From the NCBI RefSeq assembly GCF_034808145.1, contig NZ_JAXHGM010000002.1, positions 1-64,000 of the forward strand: a stretch of 64,000 nucleotides of DNA. The letters run 5' to 3'. How positions within the stretch are numbered: the stretch's first letter is position 1; each line of letters opens with the position of its first letter. This DNA comes from Halorubellus sp034808145. GTDB lineage: Archaea > Halobacteriota > Halobacteria > Halobacteriales > Natrialbaceae. The translations under genes and the position numbers were made by a program. The notes under the pieces were generated by a model. It was given only the letters and a program-made list of their open reading frames with translations, was not told the origin of the DNA and ran no database searches. Below, piece by piece: positions 7,567 through 16,150 of the stretch.

Positions 7567-7750
7567 TTCCTTCGTTCAGTTACTTCGTCACGTCCGGACG
7601 TGCCCCCGCTCGCTGCGCTCGCGGGGACTCCGACCGGGCGCGAGCGCTCGGTCGTGCTCGACGCTCGCGGTGTTCGCGTTGAACGCCGTCTGAGGGGTTC
7701 TCGCGTGGGGTCACGCCGTGAGGGGGAGGCGGCGGTGGGTCGCTGGGTGG

Positions 7751-8311
7751 TCAGTCCTCGCGAGTCTTGTCGGCGATGGTTTCGGTGACCGGTTCGTCGC
7801 TGTCTTCGGGCGTGTACTCGTGGACGACGACGAGCGAGTGGGGGTCGCGGTTGGTCTGGACGGTGGCGGTGTACTCGACGTGCCCGATGCAGGTCTGGCA
7901 GCTCTCGGCGTCGGTCTCGGTCGTGCCGATGGTGACCTGGAGGACGCCGCCGAGGACGCGCTCGGCGACGTACTGGGCGTCGTGGCACGGCGTCGACGCT
8001 TGCACGGCGCCGGTGATTGTCGCGCCGCTGTCGGTGAACTCGATGCTGGCGGTGTTCTGCGCGCCGCACGCGGTGGTCGTGGTCTCGATGGCCTTCGAGT
8101 CGACCGCGAGGGCGGGTCGCGTCGTCGTTCGGTCGGTGTCGTTCGCCGTCGAGTCGGTGTCGTTCGTGGTCGGGTCGGTGTCGTTCGTGGTCGGGTCGGT
8201 ATTATTCGTCGTGGATTCGGTGTCGTCGCCGCCGAGGCTGTCGAGACAGCCGGCGAGGGAACCGATGGCGGTCGATGCGGCGGTCGCTTGGAGGATTGCA
8301 CGGCGTCGCAT
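7751..8311 (-). CDS. Tat-exported lipoprotein with Thr/Asn/Asp linker
   Basis: 186 residues from ATG at 8311. The N-terminus MRRRAILQATAAS has the twin-arginine and hydrophobic h-region of a Tat signal, closed by the lipobox LAGC at about residues 19-22, so the mature protein should be lipid-anchored outside the membrane. A low-complexity linker repeats TTNDTDP-like units; it is encoded by ~24-bp DNA repeats near 8140-8210. A C-terminal beta-rich domain follows with four cysteines (CGAQ, CHDA, CQTC) that could form disulfides. The family is not recognised. It diverges from the DUF309 gene. Confidence 0.75.
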   Translation of the reverse strand: MRRRAILQATAASTAIGSLAGCLDSLGGDDTESTTNNTDPTTNDTDPTTNDTDSTANDTDRTTTRPALAVDSKAIETTTTACGAQNTASIEFTDSGATITGAVQASTPCHDAQYVAERVLGGVLQVTIGTTETDAESCQTCIGHVEYTATVQTNRDPHSLVVVHEYTPEDSDEPVTETIADKTRED

Positions 8312-8433
8312 ACCTCGTCGTGCGGTTCCGAGCGACGGAAGCTTTGTGTTGACTGAAAGAACGAATTGACCGAGGTCAGGGTTCGGACTGTGGGTCGTCG
8401 AGTGCGCGCGGGCACGTCGAGAGGGAAGGTGGT

Positions 8434-9111
8434 TTGTCCGTCGCGACCGTACCACGTGGCGTGCGAGCGAACGTTCGTGCCGGCGTGGCGTTGTTCAACG
8501 ACGGGTACTATCACGCGGCCCACGACCCGCTGGAGGCGGCGTGGTTGGCGAGCGACCGCGACGACGTCGACGGGCAATTCCTGCAGGGGCTCGTGCAGTT
8601 GACGGCGGCGGTGCATCACGCTCGCGGCCGGAACTGGGAGGGCTGCGTGGGGCTCGCGGAGAGCGCGCTCGCGTACCTCGAGGACGTCCCGGACGAGTAC
8701 CGCGGGGTGGACGTCGCGCTCGTCGAGCGCGTGCTCGGGACGCTCGCGACCGACCCGGAGGTCGTCGAACGCCGCCCGATGCCGACGCTGGCGGTCGACG
8801 GCGAGCGCGTGACGCGCGAACGACTCGACGCCGACGCGGCGGCGCTCGCGGCGGCAGCGCTCGCCGAGGAGCGCGGGCTCGACGAGACGGTCGTCGAGCG
8901 CGCCGCGGCGTACGCTCGCGAGGACCGCGAACGCGAGCGGGACGCGGACGCGCTCGCCGCCAGCGGCCGGAACGAGGCCGCGAAGCTCGAACGGTTCCTC
9001 GTGGACTTCGCGACCGCCGACGACGACTACGACATCGTCTACCAGCGACTCCGCGACCACGTCGACCGCCGCGATCACCGCGCCAGCGACGTCGACGGTC
9101 TCTTCGACTGA
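8434..9111 (+). CDS. DUF309 family protein
   Basis: 225 residues if the TTG at 8434 is used; a GTG at 8461 is an alternative start. The family signature is seen near the N-terminus as ALFNDGYYHAAHDPLEAAW followed by GLVQLTAAVHHARGRNWEGC, the helical core of DUF309 in which His/Glu residues face each other. The C-terminal third is charged helix (Ala/Arg/Glu-rich), longer than in minimal family members. The biochemical role of DUF309 is unknown. The gene stands between a divergent lipoprotein gene and a convergent small gene, with no operon partner. Confidence 0.8.
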   Translation: MSVATVPRGVRANVRAGVALFNDGYYHAAHDPLEAAWLASDRDDVDGQFLQGLVQLTAAVHHARGRNWEGCVGLAESALAYLEDVPDEYRGVDVALVERVLGTLATDPEVVERRPMPTLAVDGERVTRERLDADAAALAAAALAEERGLDETVVERAAAYAREDRERERDADALAASGRNEAAKLERFLVDFATADDDYDIVYQRLRDHVDRRDHRASDVDGLFD

Positions 9112-9142
9112 CCGCGCCGTCGTCCCGCGGCGGCGAGGGGCG

Positions 9143-9568
9143 TCACTCCCCGCCGGCGCGTCCCTTCCAGTCGCGTTCCTGCGTTCGTTCCCTGACGTGC
9201 CGCTGGCCGTCCGCGAGCTCGTCGCTGGCGCGCTCGCCGAACGCGACGATGTCGTCGAGGAACGCGTCCTGGTAGGCTTCGAGGATGTCGTACGACCATC
9301 GGCCCTGGTCGTCGGGATGCGTGCTCTCGACGACGCCGCGGGGCAGGAAGTCGTCGCGGATGGCGTCCGCGAGGTCGTCGTGGCCGGCGTCGCGGAGGAG
9401 CGCCTCGGCGTCGGCGAGGTGGTCCATGCCGCGGCCGGTCGCGTGGTGGAACGCGACCAGGTGGCCGTGCGCGCGGTGGAGGTGCTCGATACCGAGGTCG
9501 ACCTCGTGGAGGGCGTCGACCTCCACGTCCGTCAGGCCCGAATCATGTGATTCGTTACCAGTGCTCAT
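9143..9568 (-). CDS. Conserved haloarchaeal helical protein
   Basis: 141 residues from ATG at 9568. It is mostly alpha-helical and acidic, with a His-rich first half (HRAHGHLVAFHHATGRGMDH) that could bind metal, and a later FLPRGVVESTHPDDQGRWSYD segment. No signal peptide or membrane segment is present. I recognise no named family. Similar His-rich proteins occur widely in haloarchaea. It is convergent with DUF309 (31 bp between the stops) and divergent from the amphi-Trp gene. Confidence 0.7.
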   Translation of the reverse strand: MSTGNESHDSGLTDVEVDALHEVDLGIEHLHRAHGHLVAFHHATGRGMDHLADAEALLRDAGHDDLADAIRDDFLPRGVVESTHPDDQGRWSYDILEAYQDAFLDDIVAFGERASDELADGQRHVRERTQERDWKGRAGGE

Positions 9569-9711
9569 ACAGTGGCTACGTGCTGCTCGGACTTAGCGTT
9601 CAGCCAGTTCGACCTCGCGCACGAACGAGGCCGCGATGCGTGGTGGCGACGGCTGCCGCGAGAGCTCTCACGGAACCAACACCTATGACGGTGGCGTGCG
9701 TCGACCGAAGC

Positions 9712-10179
9712 ATGACCGAGGAGACCGTTCACAAGTCCACACGCAAGACCACGCGAGCGGCGATCGGCGCGTACCTGCATCGCGTCGCGAACGCGTTCGA
9801 GCGCGGGGAGGCCGCACCGGTCGACGACACCGTGACCGTCGACATGCCCCCGGAATCCGAGATGGAGGTCGACGTCGAACGGGCGGGCGACGAACTGACG
9901 TACGAACTGGAGTTCGCGTGGCCCGAGTCCGAGGGCGGTGTCGACACCGACGCCACCGTCGACGACGGCGTCGCCGAGGACGACGGCTCCCCCGACAGCC
10001 AGGCGACGTTCGAGCTCTACGAGGACAAGGCCAGCGAGTGGCGATGGCGGCTCCGCCACGACAACGGGAACATCATCGCCGACAGCGGCGAAGGCTACGG
10101 GAAGAAAGCCAACGCCCGGAACGGCATCCAGAGCGTCAAACGCAACGCCCCCGGCGCCGACGTCGAGGAACAGGACTGA
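9712..10179 (+). CDS. Amphi-Trp / DUF1508 (HVO_2922-type) protein
   Basis: 155 residues from ATG at 9712 (MTEETVHKSTRKTTR); the frame is open further upstream but that part is not protein-like. The N-terminal half matches the amphi-Trp domain (acidic beta strands ELTYELEFAW). The C-terminal half is a DUF1508/YegP-like repeat: FELYEDKASEWRWRLRHDNG followed by NIIADSGEGYGKKANARNG. YegP-like proteins are small dimers of uncertain function linked to stress. It lies between two minus-strand genes and is probably monocistronic. Confidence 0.85.
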   Translation: MTEETVHKSTRKTTRAAIGAYLHRVANAFERGEAAPVDDTVTVDMPPESEMEVDVERAGDELTYELEFAWPESEGGVDTDATVDDGVAEDDGSPDSQATFELYEDKASEWRWRLRHDNGNIIADSGEGYGKKANARNGIQSVKRNAPGADVEEQD

Positions 10180-10230
10180 CCGCGACGGCGGTCGCCGCGA
10201 TTCCAACCAGCGGCCGGTGGTCCAGGGCGC

Positions 10231-10983
10231 TCAGGCGTCCGGGAACGTCGCGGAGTTATCCATCGGCTCGTAGCCGAGGACGTCCTTGGCGTTCTCCAGG
10301 CTGTAGTACTTGCGGTCGTTGTCGCTGATACCGTAGACGATCTCGTAGCCGTAGTCGGCTTCGATGCAGCGCTGGAAGAGGTGACCGCAGTCGCGGTAGG
10401 AGAGCCACATCGCCTGGCCGCGCTCGTAGTCCTTCGGCGGGTGTTCCTCGGTGAGGTTCCCGATGCGGACGGCGACGAAGCTCAGGTCGTGCTCGTCGTG
10501 ATAGTACCGGCCGAGGAGCTCGCCGCTGGCCTTCGAGACGCCGTAGAGGTTCCCGGGGCGCGGGAGTTCGCTGCCGTCGAGCAGGAAGTCGTCGTGCTCG
10601 CGGTAGAGGTCCGGTTTGCGCTCGGTCTCGAAGTGCTTGACGGCGTGGTTCGAGGACGCGAACGCGACCTTCTCCACGCCCTCGTCAACGGCGGCCTGGA
10701 GGACGGTGTGGGTGCCGTCGATGTTGTTCGAGAGGACACTCGACCAGGGCGCGGTCTTCCGCGGGTCGCCCGCGAGGTGGACGACCGCGCCACAGCCCGC
10801 CATCGCGTCGCGGACCGCGTCCTCGTCCGTGATGTCCGCGACGACGAACTCGCCGGGGTACTCGTCCGGGTTCGCCGGCGGGTCGCGGTCCAGGAGCCGC
10901 CAGTCGTACTCGTCGCCGGCCCAGTCCAGGAGCGCGGTGCCGACGTGCCCGCGAGCGCCCGTGAGGAGGACGGGGTCGTCCAT
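10231..10983 (-). CDS. azf: NAD-dependent glucose-6-phosphate dehydrogenase (Azf-type, extended SDR)
   Basis: 250 residues from ATG at 10983. The Rossmann motif is LLTGARGHVGTALLDW near the N-terminus; VVHLAGDPR follows, and the active-site YGVSKASGE (Tyr-x-x-x-Lys) lies near 145-149. The C-terminal pattern ERGQAMWLSYRDCGHLF and VYGISDNDRKYYS is what I remember of the archaeal zwischenferment from Haloferax. That enzyme oxidises glucose 6-phosphate with NAD+ in the oxidative pentose phosphate route. Length matches that family (~260). Other NAD-dependent epimerases share the fold, so the substrate is inferred from these specific segments. It diverges from the truncated hydrolase at 11141. Confidence 0.75.
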   Translation of the reverse strand: MDDPVLLTGARGHVGTALLDWAGDEYDWRLLDRDPPANPDEYPGEFVVADITDEDAVRDAMAGCGAVVHLAGDPRKTAPWSSVLSNNIDGTHTVLQAAVDEGVEKVAFASSNHAVKHFETERKPDLYREHDDFLLDGSELPRPGNLYGVSKASGELLGRYYHDEHDLSFVAVRIGNLTEEHPPKDYERGQAMWLSYRDCGHLFQRCIEADYGYEIVYGISDNDRKYYSLENAKDVLGYEPMDNSATFPDA

Positions 10984-11140
10984 TCGATTGATGGCAGGAG
11001 AGGCGCCGACAAGAAGCGTCCGGTTCCGTGCGGCACCGCACTCGCTTCGCCCCGGGCGCGGCGCGGCGACCGTCTGGCACCCCTGCGTTGACCTTCCGGG
11101 CAGGGTCGTGTTTCTTGCGTGCGCTCGCGTCCGTTGTCGT

Positions 11141-11569
11141 ATGCACGTCCAGTTCGATGGAAGGGCGTTCGACTACCAGACGCTTCGTGCGCTGTCGTTC
11201 GCGACGTTCGAGGGAGCGGAACCCGGAGAGGTTCTGGTGACGGTCGACGGAATCGACGACGGCGACACGGCGCCGTGGCACACCGAGTGGCGACGGACGG
11301 GGGTGCGCGTGGAGCGACAGGCGGAGGCGGCGCGGGACGCGGACCGTGACCGGACGGCGCGGTTCGCGTTCCAGCGCGCGTTCACGTACCTGAAGACCGC
11401 GGAGTTCTTTCTCGCGCCGGACGACCCGCGGCGACGGCCGACCCACCGGCGCGCTCGCGACGCGTTCCGCGCCGCGATGGCGCTCCGCGACGACCCGCCG
11501 GAGGTCGTCGAGATTCTCTACGAGGACGGGACGCTCCCGGGGTACCTGTTCAGCGCGGTGGATGCACCC
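11141..11569 (+). pseudogene. Truncated alpha/beta hydrolase (5' fragment)
   Basis: From ATG at 11141 about 143 codons match the N-terminal cap region of haloarchaeal FrsA/DUF1100-like alpha/beta hydrolases: MHVQFDGRAFDYQTLRAL, a helical AFQRAFTYLKTAEFFLAPDD, and VEILYEDGTLPGYLF, where the catalytic fold should begin. The frame then runs without any stop into the mptD gene in a different frame, so the catalytic half (nucleophile elbow GxSxG, Asp, His) is missing. It ends just before the mptD promoter region. It is best read as a deletion remnant; a functional short protein cannot be excluded. Confidence 0.6.
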
Positions 11570-11636
11570 GGGGACGCGTCGGGGTCGCCGACCGCGGAAC
11601 CCGAATCCACTTTTGCGTCGCTCCCGGAGGCGACGT

Positions 11637-11993
11637 ATGGACGAGGAGCCGACGAGCGGCGAGGAAGCGACGTTCGAGGCGGGTATCAAGTTCGGGTCGC
11701 TCTACCATCAGTTCGCGGGGACGCCGGTGTCGCCGTCGAGCGCGGACAGCCTCGCGACGGCGATGGAGGAGGCCATCGAGAACCAACCGCACTGCGAGGA
11801 CGTCCAGGTCGCGATCCGCGAGGACGCGCTCGCGGCCGCCATCGACGACGCGGGCGCGGACTACGTGGAACTCACGGGGTCGCTCGTGGACGTCTCGATG
11901 CGGATCGCGTACGAGGACGCGACCGTGTACACGAGCATGGCGATGCAGGACGGCTACCCGCTGATGCAGGTGGATTCGGTCGAACGCGACTGA
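11637..11993 (+). CDS. mptD: Archaeal dihydroneopterin aldolase MptD-like (DUF372)
   Basis: 118 residues from ATG at 11637. The conserved stretch ATFEAGIKFGSLYHQFAGTPVS and the following ENQPHCEDVQV are hallmarks of archaeal MptD. MptD splits dihydroneopterin to 6-hydroxymethyl-7,8-dihydropterin on the way to methanopterin or folate-type cofactors. The size equals the known family (~120). It stands alone between a decayed hydrolase and the DUF5790 gene. Assignment rests on remembered family motifs. Confidence 0.8.
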   Translation: MDEEPTSGEEATFEAGIKFGSLYHQFAGTPVSPSSADSLATAMEEAIENQPHCEDVQVAIREDALAAAIDDAGADYVELTGSLVDVSMRIAYEDATVYTSMAMQDGYPLMQVDSVERD

Positions 11994-12121
11994 CGACGGC
12001 GGTGTGACGGCCGACGTGTGGAGTCCGTCGCTCGCGGGCTGGTCATCGCTATCGGTCCGCGAGTCGGATTCGGCGTCGACGAGCGCTCTCGGTGCGGATT
12101 TCACTTTCACTTTCAGGCGGG

Positions 12122-12129
12122 TACTTAAC
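12122..12129 (+). promoter_or_regulatory. TATA element of the DUF5790 gene
   Basis: TACTTAAC lies ~28 bp before the ATG at 12154, as expected for a leaderless transcript. Confidence 0.5.
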
Positions 12130-12153
12130 CTCCTCGCGGGCGTCGGTCGTGGC

Positions 12154-12570
12154 ATGAGTCAGACCAGTCTCGACGACGACGAGCTGTTCGGCGAGATGGC
12201 GTCGGAGATGCGCGAGGACGTCGAGGAGGCACTGGAGGCGGCGCGCGAGAACCTTCCGGCGGCCGACGACGTCTGGGAGACCGACGCGGACAACGTCCTC
12301 GGCGTCCTGAACGGGCTGCGGTCGGCGCTCGACGTCGGGGACGCGGAGGACCACCTGCGGGACGCGAAGAAGGCGTTCGTGATGGGCGAACGCGCGGACG
12401 CCTTCGAGGACGCCGACGACCTCGAGGAGGCGATCGAGACCGTCGAGGACCTCATCGGGACGATCGAGGACGCGCACGACCAGGTCGGCGACCTCGCGTC
12501 GTCCGTGCCGGAGCTCCGCAGCACGCTCGAGGACGCACACGCCGACGGCGACGACGGGGACGACGAGTAG
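12154..12570 (+). CDS. DUF5790 family protein
   Basis: 138 residues from ATG at 12154, supported by the TATA box. Nearly all helix and very acidic: MSQTSLDDDELFGEMASEM, then DNVLGVLNGLRSALDVGDAEDHLRDAKKAF, heptad-like acidic helices (ETVEDLIGTIEDAHDQVGDLA) suggesting a coiled coil, and an Asp/Gly tail. I recognise it as the haloarchaea-specific DUF5790 type, whose function is unknown. It is convergent with the ArsR-like gene (51 bp between stops). Confidence 0.8.
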   Translation: MSQTSLDDDELFGEMASEMREDVEEALEAARENLPAADDVWETDADNVLGVLNGLRSALDVGDAEDHLRDAKKAFVMGERADAFEDADDLEEAIETVEDLIGTIEDAHDQVGDLASSVPELRSTLEDAHADGDDGDDE

Positions 12571-12621
12571 CGTCGCTGGCGAGTGCGCGGTCGAGGCGGT
12601 CGCGACGGGTCCGGCTCGTTC

Positions 12622-13527
12622 TCAATCTGTCGTGTGCGTCACGTCGAGGTCGGCGGTGACGGTGACGGTCATGTCGGCGTCGAGCGAGACGGTGGCTTCG
12701 AGCGGGTCGGTGCCGGTCCGTTCGACGCGTGCGTCGCCGACGAGCTGCGGGACCTGCCAGTACGGGCGTTCGACGAGGTCAATGCCGTGGTCGGCCGCGA
12801 GCGCGACCGTCCGCGGGTCGGCGAGGAGGACGCAGCCGACGGGGAGCGTGAGGTGGTTCCCGCACGTCTCGCAGTCCGCGACCGCCTGGACGGCGTGGCC
12901 GTCGCCGCGCGTGTCGGTCGGGTTCTCGCCCTCGACGCGAGCGAGGCGGGTTCGCATCGGCCCGGCGCACTCGGGGCAGACGCCGTCGACGCCGAGCGCG
13001 AAGTGCGAGCGGGTGCGGTCGTCGAACGCGGCGAGGAGCGCGTCGACGCCGCCGTCGTCGAGGTGTGCGGCCGCGGCGCCGGGCGGGAACGGGTAGCGCG
13101 TGAGGACGCGCTCGCACCCGTGGCACGCGACGGTGAGCCACGCGTCGCCGTAGCTCGCGTGCAACGCGGCGGTCCGGCAGTGCGCGCACTCGCCGCGGCT
13201 TCGCGTCGGGCCGAACGCGGGCTGGTCGGTGTACGTCCCGGCGGCGAGCGCCGCGGCGGCCTTCCAGCCGGGGTACCGCAGTCGGTAGCCGTCGTCGGTC
13301 CTCGCGACGAACGGGCCGACGAGTGCGTCGAGGTGGTACGCGAACTGCGCGGAGACGTCGACGCCCGCGCGGTCGCGGAGGACCGCGAACGGCGTCGGGT
13401 ACGGCGTCTCCGGGTCGGCGTGCGCGGCGAGCAGCGCGCGGAGGATGGCGACCCGGTGCTCGTTCCCGGCGAGCGCGAACGCGTCCGCCGCGGCGTCCGC
13501 GTCGGTGTCGTCGTCGCTCGCGGGCAT
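12622..13527 (-). CDS. ArsR-type winged-helix regulator with zinc-ribbon C-terminal region
   Basis: 301 residues from ATG at 13527 (MPASDDDTDAD); the upstream open frame is Arg-rich and unlikely. The N-terminal helix-turn-helix reads FALAGNEHRVAILRALL, then a long variable loop and VSAQFAYHLDALVGPFV. The remainder contains paired cysteines (CAHC, CHGC, CPEC, CETCGNH) forming two likely zinc ribbons. This two-part layout is common among haloarchaeal transcription factors with unknown ligands. It diverges from the MFS transporter gene 103 bp away, which is a natural regulatory target. Confidence 0.8.
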   Translation of the reverse strand: MPASDDDTDADAAADAFALAGNEHRVAILRALLAAHADPETPYPTPFAVLRDRAGVDVSAQFAYHLDALVGPFVARTDDGYRLRYPGWKAAAALAAGTYTDQPAFGPTRSRGECAHCRTAALHASYGDAWLTVACHGCERVLTRYPFPPGAAAAHLDDGGVDALLAAFDDRTRSHFALGVDGVCPECAGPMRTRLARVEGENPTDTRGDGHAVQAVADCETCGNHLTLPVGCVLLADPRTVALAADHGIDLVERPYWQVPQLVGDARVERTGTDPLEATVSLDADMTVTVTADLDVTHTTD

Positions 13528-13630
13528 ACCTCGTCTTCGCGCGCCCAGACCCAAAGCCGTTCGTGTCGAACGAGCTACTAAAACGCGGGGTAGATTACGC
13601 CTACAAACCGCCGGCACGTGGCTTCGTCCG

Positions 13631-14905
13631 ATGCGAACGCCGTCGCTCCCGTCGCGACCACCGGCGCTCGTCGCGAAGTACTACGCGTACCGCGCGACCG
13701 CGACGTTCGGGTTCTTCTGGCCGATCTTCACGGTCTTCCTGCTCTCCAGGGACCTCTCGTACACGCAGATCGCGCTCCTCGGGTCGCTCTCTGCCGCGGT
13801 GTCGGTCCTCGGTGAACTCCCGACCGGGTACGTCGGCGACCGCGTCGGCCGCCGGAACAGTCTGCTGCTCGGCGCACTCGCCCGCGCGGTCTCGGTGTAC
13901 GCGCTCGCGTTCGCCGAGTCCTTCCCGGCGTTCGTCGCGCTCTACGTCGTCTGGGCGGTCGGCGGTGCGTTCACGTCCGGCGCGGGGGACGCGTGGCTCT
14001 ACGACGTCCTCGCGGAACGCCTCGACGCCTCCGCGTTCACGCGCGTTCGCGGTCGCGGCGGCGCCGTCAACATGACCGTCAGCGCCGTCACGATGCTCGC
14101 TGCCGGCGCGCTCTACGCCGCCGACCCGCGCCTCCCGTTCCTCGTCGGCGGCACCGTCAACGCCGCGGGCGTCCCCGTCCTCCTCGCGATGCCACGCGTC
14201 GACGATACCAGAGACCGCGAGCGAAACGGCGACGGCGCCGGGGACGGCGAGCGAAACGGCGACGGCACCGGAGAGGGCGACGGTCACCTCGGCGTGGGCG
14301 ACGCCGCTCGCATCGTCCGCACGCAACTCCTCCGCCCGCCCGTTCGGTCGGTCGTCGCCGGCGTCGCGCTGTTCTTCGGCGTCGTCGGCGCCGTGGACAC
14401 GTACATCCAACCGATCGCGGTCGACGCCGTCGGCCTCTCCGAGCTCGCGCTCGGGCCGCTGTACGCCGGGTTCTCCGCGGTCGCCGCGGTCGCGAGCTAT
14501 CACGCCGACCGCCTCGAACGCGCCCTCGGAACGGCGGGCGTCCTCGCCGGCGTCCCCGTCGTCGTCAGTGCTTCCCTCGTCGTTCCCGCGGCCGTCGCAC
14601 CCACTCTCGCCGTGCCCGCGTTCGTCGCACTGAAAGGCGCTCGCGAGGTCGTCGCGCCGGTCGCGAGCGGGTACGTCAACGCGAACGTCGACTCGGTCGG
14701 CCGCACGACCGTGCTGTCCGCGGCCGCGATGTGTTACGGGACCGTCCGCCTCGTCCTCAAACCCGTCGCGGGGATGGTCGCGGACGCGTTCGGGCCGCTC
14801 GCCACGGTCGCCGGCCTCGGTGCCGTCCTCGCCGCGGGCGTCCTCGTCGTTCGCGGTGCCGTCGCACTCACCGACGCCGACGACGTCGACGCCGCACGCG
14901 CCTGA
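13631..14905 (+). CDS. MFS transporter
   Basis: 424 residues from ATG at 13631, about 12 predicted membrane helices. The major-facilitator signature between helices 2 and 3 appears as GELPTGYVGDRVGRR. The central cytoplasmic loop is unusual: two copies of an ERNGDG-(A/T)G unit encoded by a ~30-bp DNA repeat at about 14219-14275. Transported substrate is unknown; the sequence is of the drug/metabolite exporter type. It is divergent from the ArsR-like regulator, which may control it, and convergent with the creatininase-like gene. Confidence 0.85.
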   Translation: MRTPSLPSRPPALVAKYYAYRATATFGFFWPIFTVFLLSRDLSYTQIALLGSLSAAVSVLGELPTGYVGDRVGRRNSLLLGALARAVSVYALAFAESFPAFVALYVVWAVGGAFTSGAGDAWLYDVLAERLDASAFTRVRGRGGAVNMTVSAVTMLAAGALYAADPRLPFLVGGTVNAAGVPVLLAMPRVDDTRDRERNGDGAGDGERNGDGTGEGDGHLGVGDAARIVRTQLLRPPVRSVVAGVALFFGVVGAVDTYIQPIAVDAVGLSELALGPLYAGFSAVAAVASYHADRLERALGTAGVLAGVPVVVSASLVVPAAVAPTLAVPAFVALKGAREVVAPVASGYVNANVDSVGRTTVLSAAAMCYGTVRLVLKPVAGMVADAFGPLATVAGLGAVLAAGVLVVRGAVALTDADDVDAARA

Positions 14906-14948
14906 GCGGACGACGTCGGTCGTCGACGCGGCCCACGACCGGGTCAGG

Positions 14949-15680
14949 TTACTCGCGGACGCGGTCGGCGAGCGCGTCGAGCACGTCGACGAGCGCGTCG
15001 GCGGCGTCGTCGAGCATCGCGTCGCCGGTCGCAGCGTCGCCGTCGCGCGGGTCGCCGACGACGCCGTTCGCGCTGAACGCGTCGGTGTCGTGCGCGACGT
15101 TCACGCCGCCGACCCAGTCGCCCCAGCGCGTGCTCGCGCCCGCCGCCGCCTCCTCCACGCGGTCCTCGCGGACGAGATGCGGGGCGACGTGCCGGAGGAG
15201 CGCGGTCTCGCGCCCCCCACCGTGGCCCATCGGGACGTCCGCGTCCACGACGTCGAACCACGTGAACGCGGCCGCCGTCGCCGTTCCGTCGCGCGAGAGG
15301 CGCGCGGTCACCTCCCGCAACGCGTCGACGTTCCCGCCGTGGCCGTTCACGACGACGACCGCGTCGACGCCGTGACTCGCGAGGCTCTCCGCGGTCTCCC
15401 GGACGTACGCCCGGAACGTGTCCGGCGACACCCACAGCGTCCCCGCGAACGCCCGATGCTCCTCGGCGACCCCGACCGGTATCGTCGGCGCGAGCGCGAC
15501 TGGCGCGTCGTGCTCGCGCTCGTACGCTTCGACGCCCGCCTCCGCGACCGCCTCCGCCGCGATCGCGTCCGTCCCCAGGGGCGCGTGCGGCCCGTGCTGT
15601 TCCGTGCTCCCGACCGGCACCACGCCCACCGTCGGGGCGGCCTCACGCACGTCCGTCCACGTCGCATCCGCCAAGTCCAT
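14949..15680 (-). CDS. Creatininase-family amidohydrolase (ArfB-like formamide hydrolase candidate)
   Basis: 243 residues from ATG at 15680. Metal-site motifs of the creatininase fold are clear: GSTEQHGPHAPLGTDA (Glu/His/Asp), VVVNGHGGN, and MGHGGGRETALL. In archaea this family includes ArfB, which deformylates the pyrimidine made by GTP cyclohydrolase III in riboflavin and F420 synthesis, and haloarchaea need such an enzyme. Creatininase itself is unlikely. No other riboflavin gene is adjacent, so the substrate is an inference. The protein is cytoplasmic, with no signal. Confidence 0.8.
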   Translation of the reverse strand: MDLADATWTDVREAAPTVGVVPVGSTEQHGPHAPLGTDAIAAEAVAEAGVEAYEREHDAPVALAPTIPVGVAEEHRAFAGTLWVSPDTFRAYVRETAESLASHGVDAVVVVNGHGGNVDALREVTARLSRDGTATAAAFTWFDVVDADVPMGHGGGRETALLRHVAPHLVREDRVEEAAAGASTRWGDWVGGVNVAHDTDAFSANGVVGDPRDGDAATGDAMLDDAADALVDVLDALADRVRE

Positions 15681-15852
15681 ACCACGCACCTCGACCCCCG
15701 ACCGCAAGAAACGCACGCCCCGGGAACGAACGAACGCCCCCGGCGACGGGCCAGCGACAGTCCGTGGACGCCCCGCGGACTCCCCGCGACGTCACCGTGC
15801 CCCTATTTGTTTCGGCCACAAAGCTATGCAAACTCGACGCGTACGTGGAGTC

Positions 15853-16041
15853 ATGACGCGCACCGTCGAACGCGCCGACGCGCGACCGGCAGGCGAGCGA
15901 GCCACCGCCCTCTCCGGCGAGCACGACGCCGACAGCGACGAGTACACCGTGTACCCGACGTGCGCGGGCGACGACGACCTCGTCACGACGTGGCTCACCG
16001 TCGACGCGAACGCAGTCGTCGACGTCACCGACTGGCGCTGA
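15853..16041 (+). CDS. Small DUF7511-like protein, copy 1
   Basis: 62 residues from ATG at 15853; an in-frame ATG at 15826 is an alternative start. The C-terminal signature DDDLVTTWLTVDANAVVDVTDWR is nearly the same as in the neighbour at 16151, so these are tandem paralogues. I associate this ending (VTTWL.VD......WR) with haloarchaeal DUF7511 proteins, function unknown. CAGDD and YTVYP precede it. The protein is acidic and soluble. An AT-rich word CTATTTG near 15812 could be its TATA element. Confidence 0.65.
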   Translation: MTRTVERADARPAGERATALSGEHDADSDEYTVYPTCAGDDDLVTTWLTVDANAVVDVTDWR

Positions 16042-16106
16042 CCGACGAACCACTCCCCGCTCGACGCCCGGGACGCTCGCTCTCAGTGACCTGTAACGAC
16101 CTGTCG

Positions 16107-16114
16107 TTTATATC
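16107..16114 (+). promoter_or_regulatory. TATA box upstream of DUF7511-like copy 2, with twin GACCTGT repeats
   Basis: TTTATATC lies 37 bp before the ATG at 16151. Directly upstream, GACCTGT occurs at 16088-16094 and 16098-16104, a 10-bp spacing placing both on the same helix face. This is a possible activator or TFB-adjacent site. Confidence 0.5.
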
Positions 16115-16150
16115 CCATACCGCGGCCAACGACGACACGAGGCGAGACCC

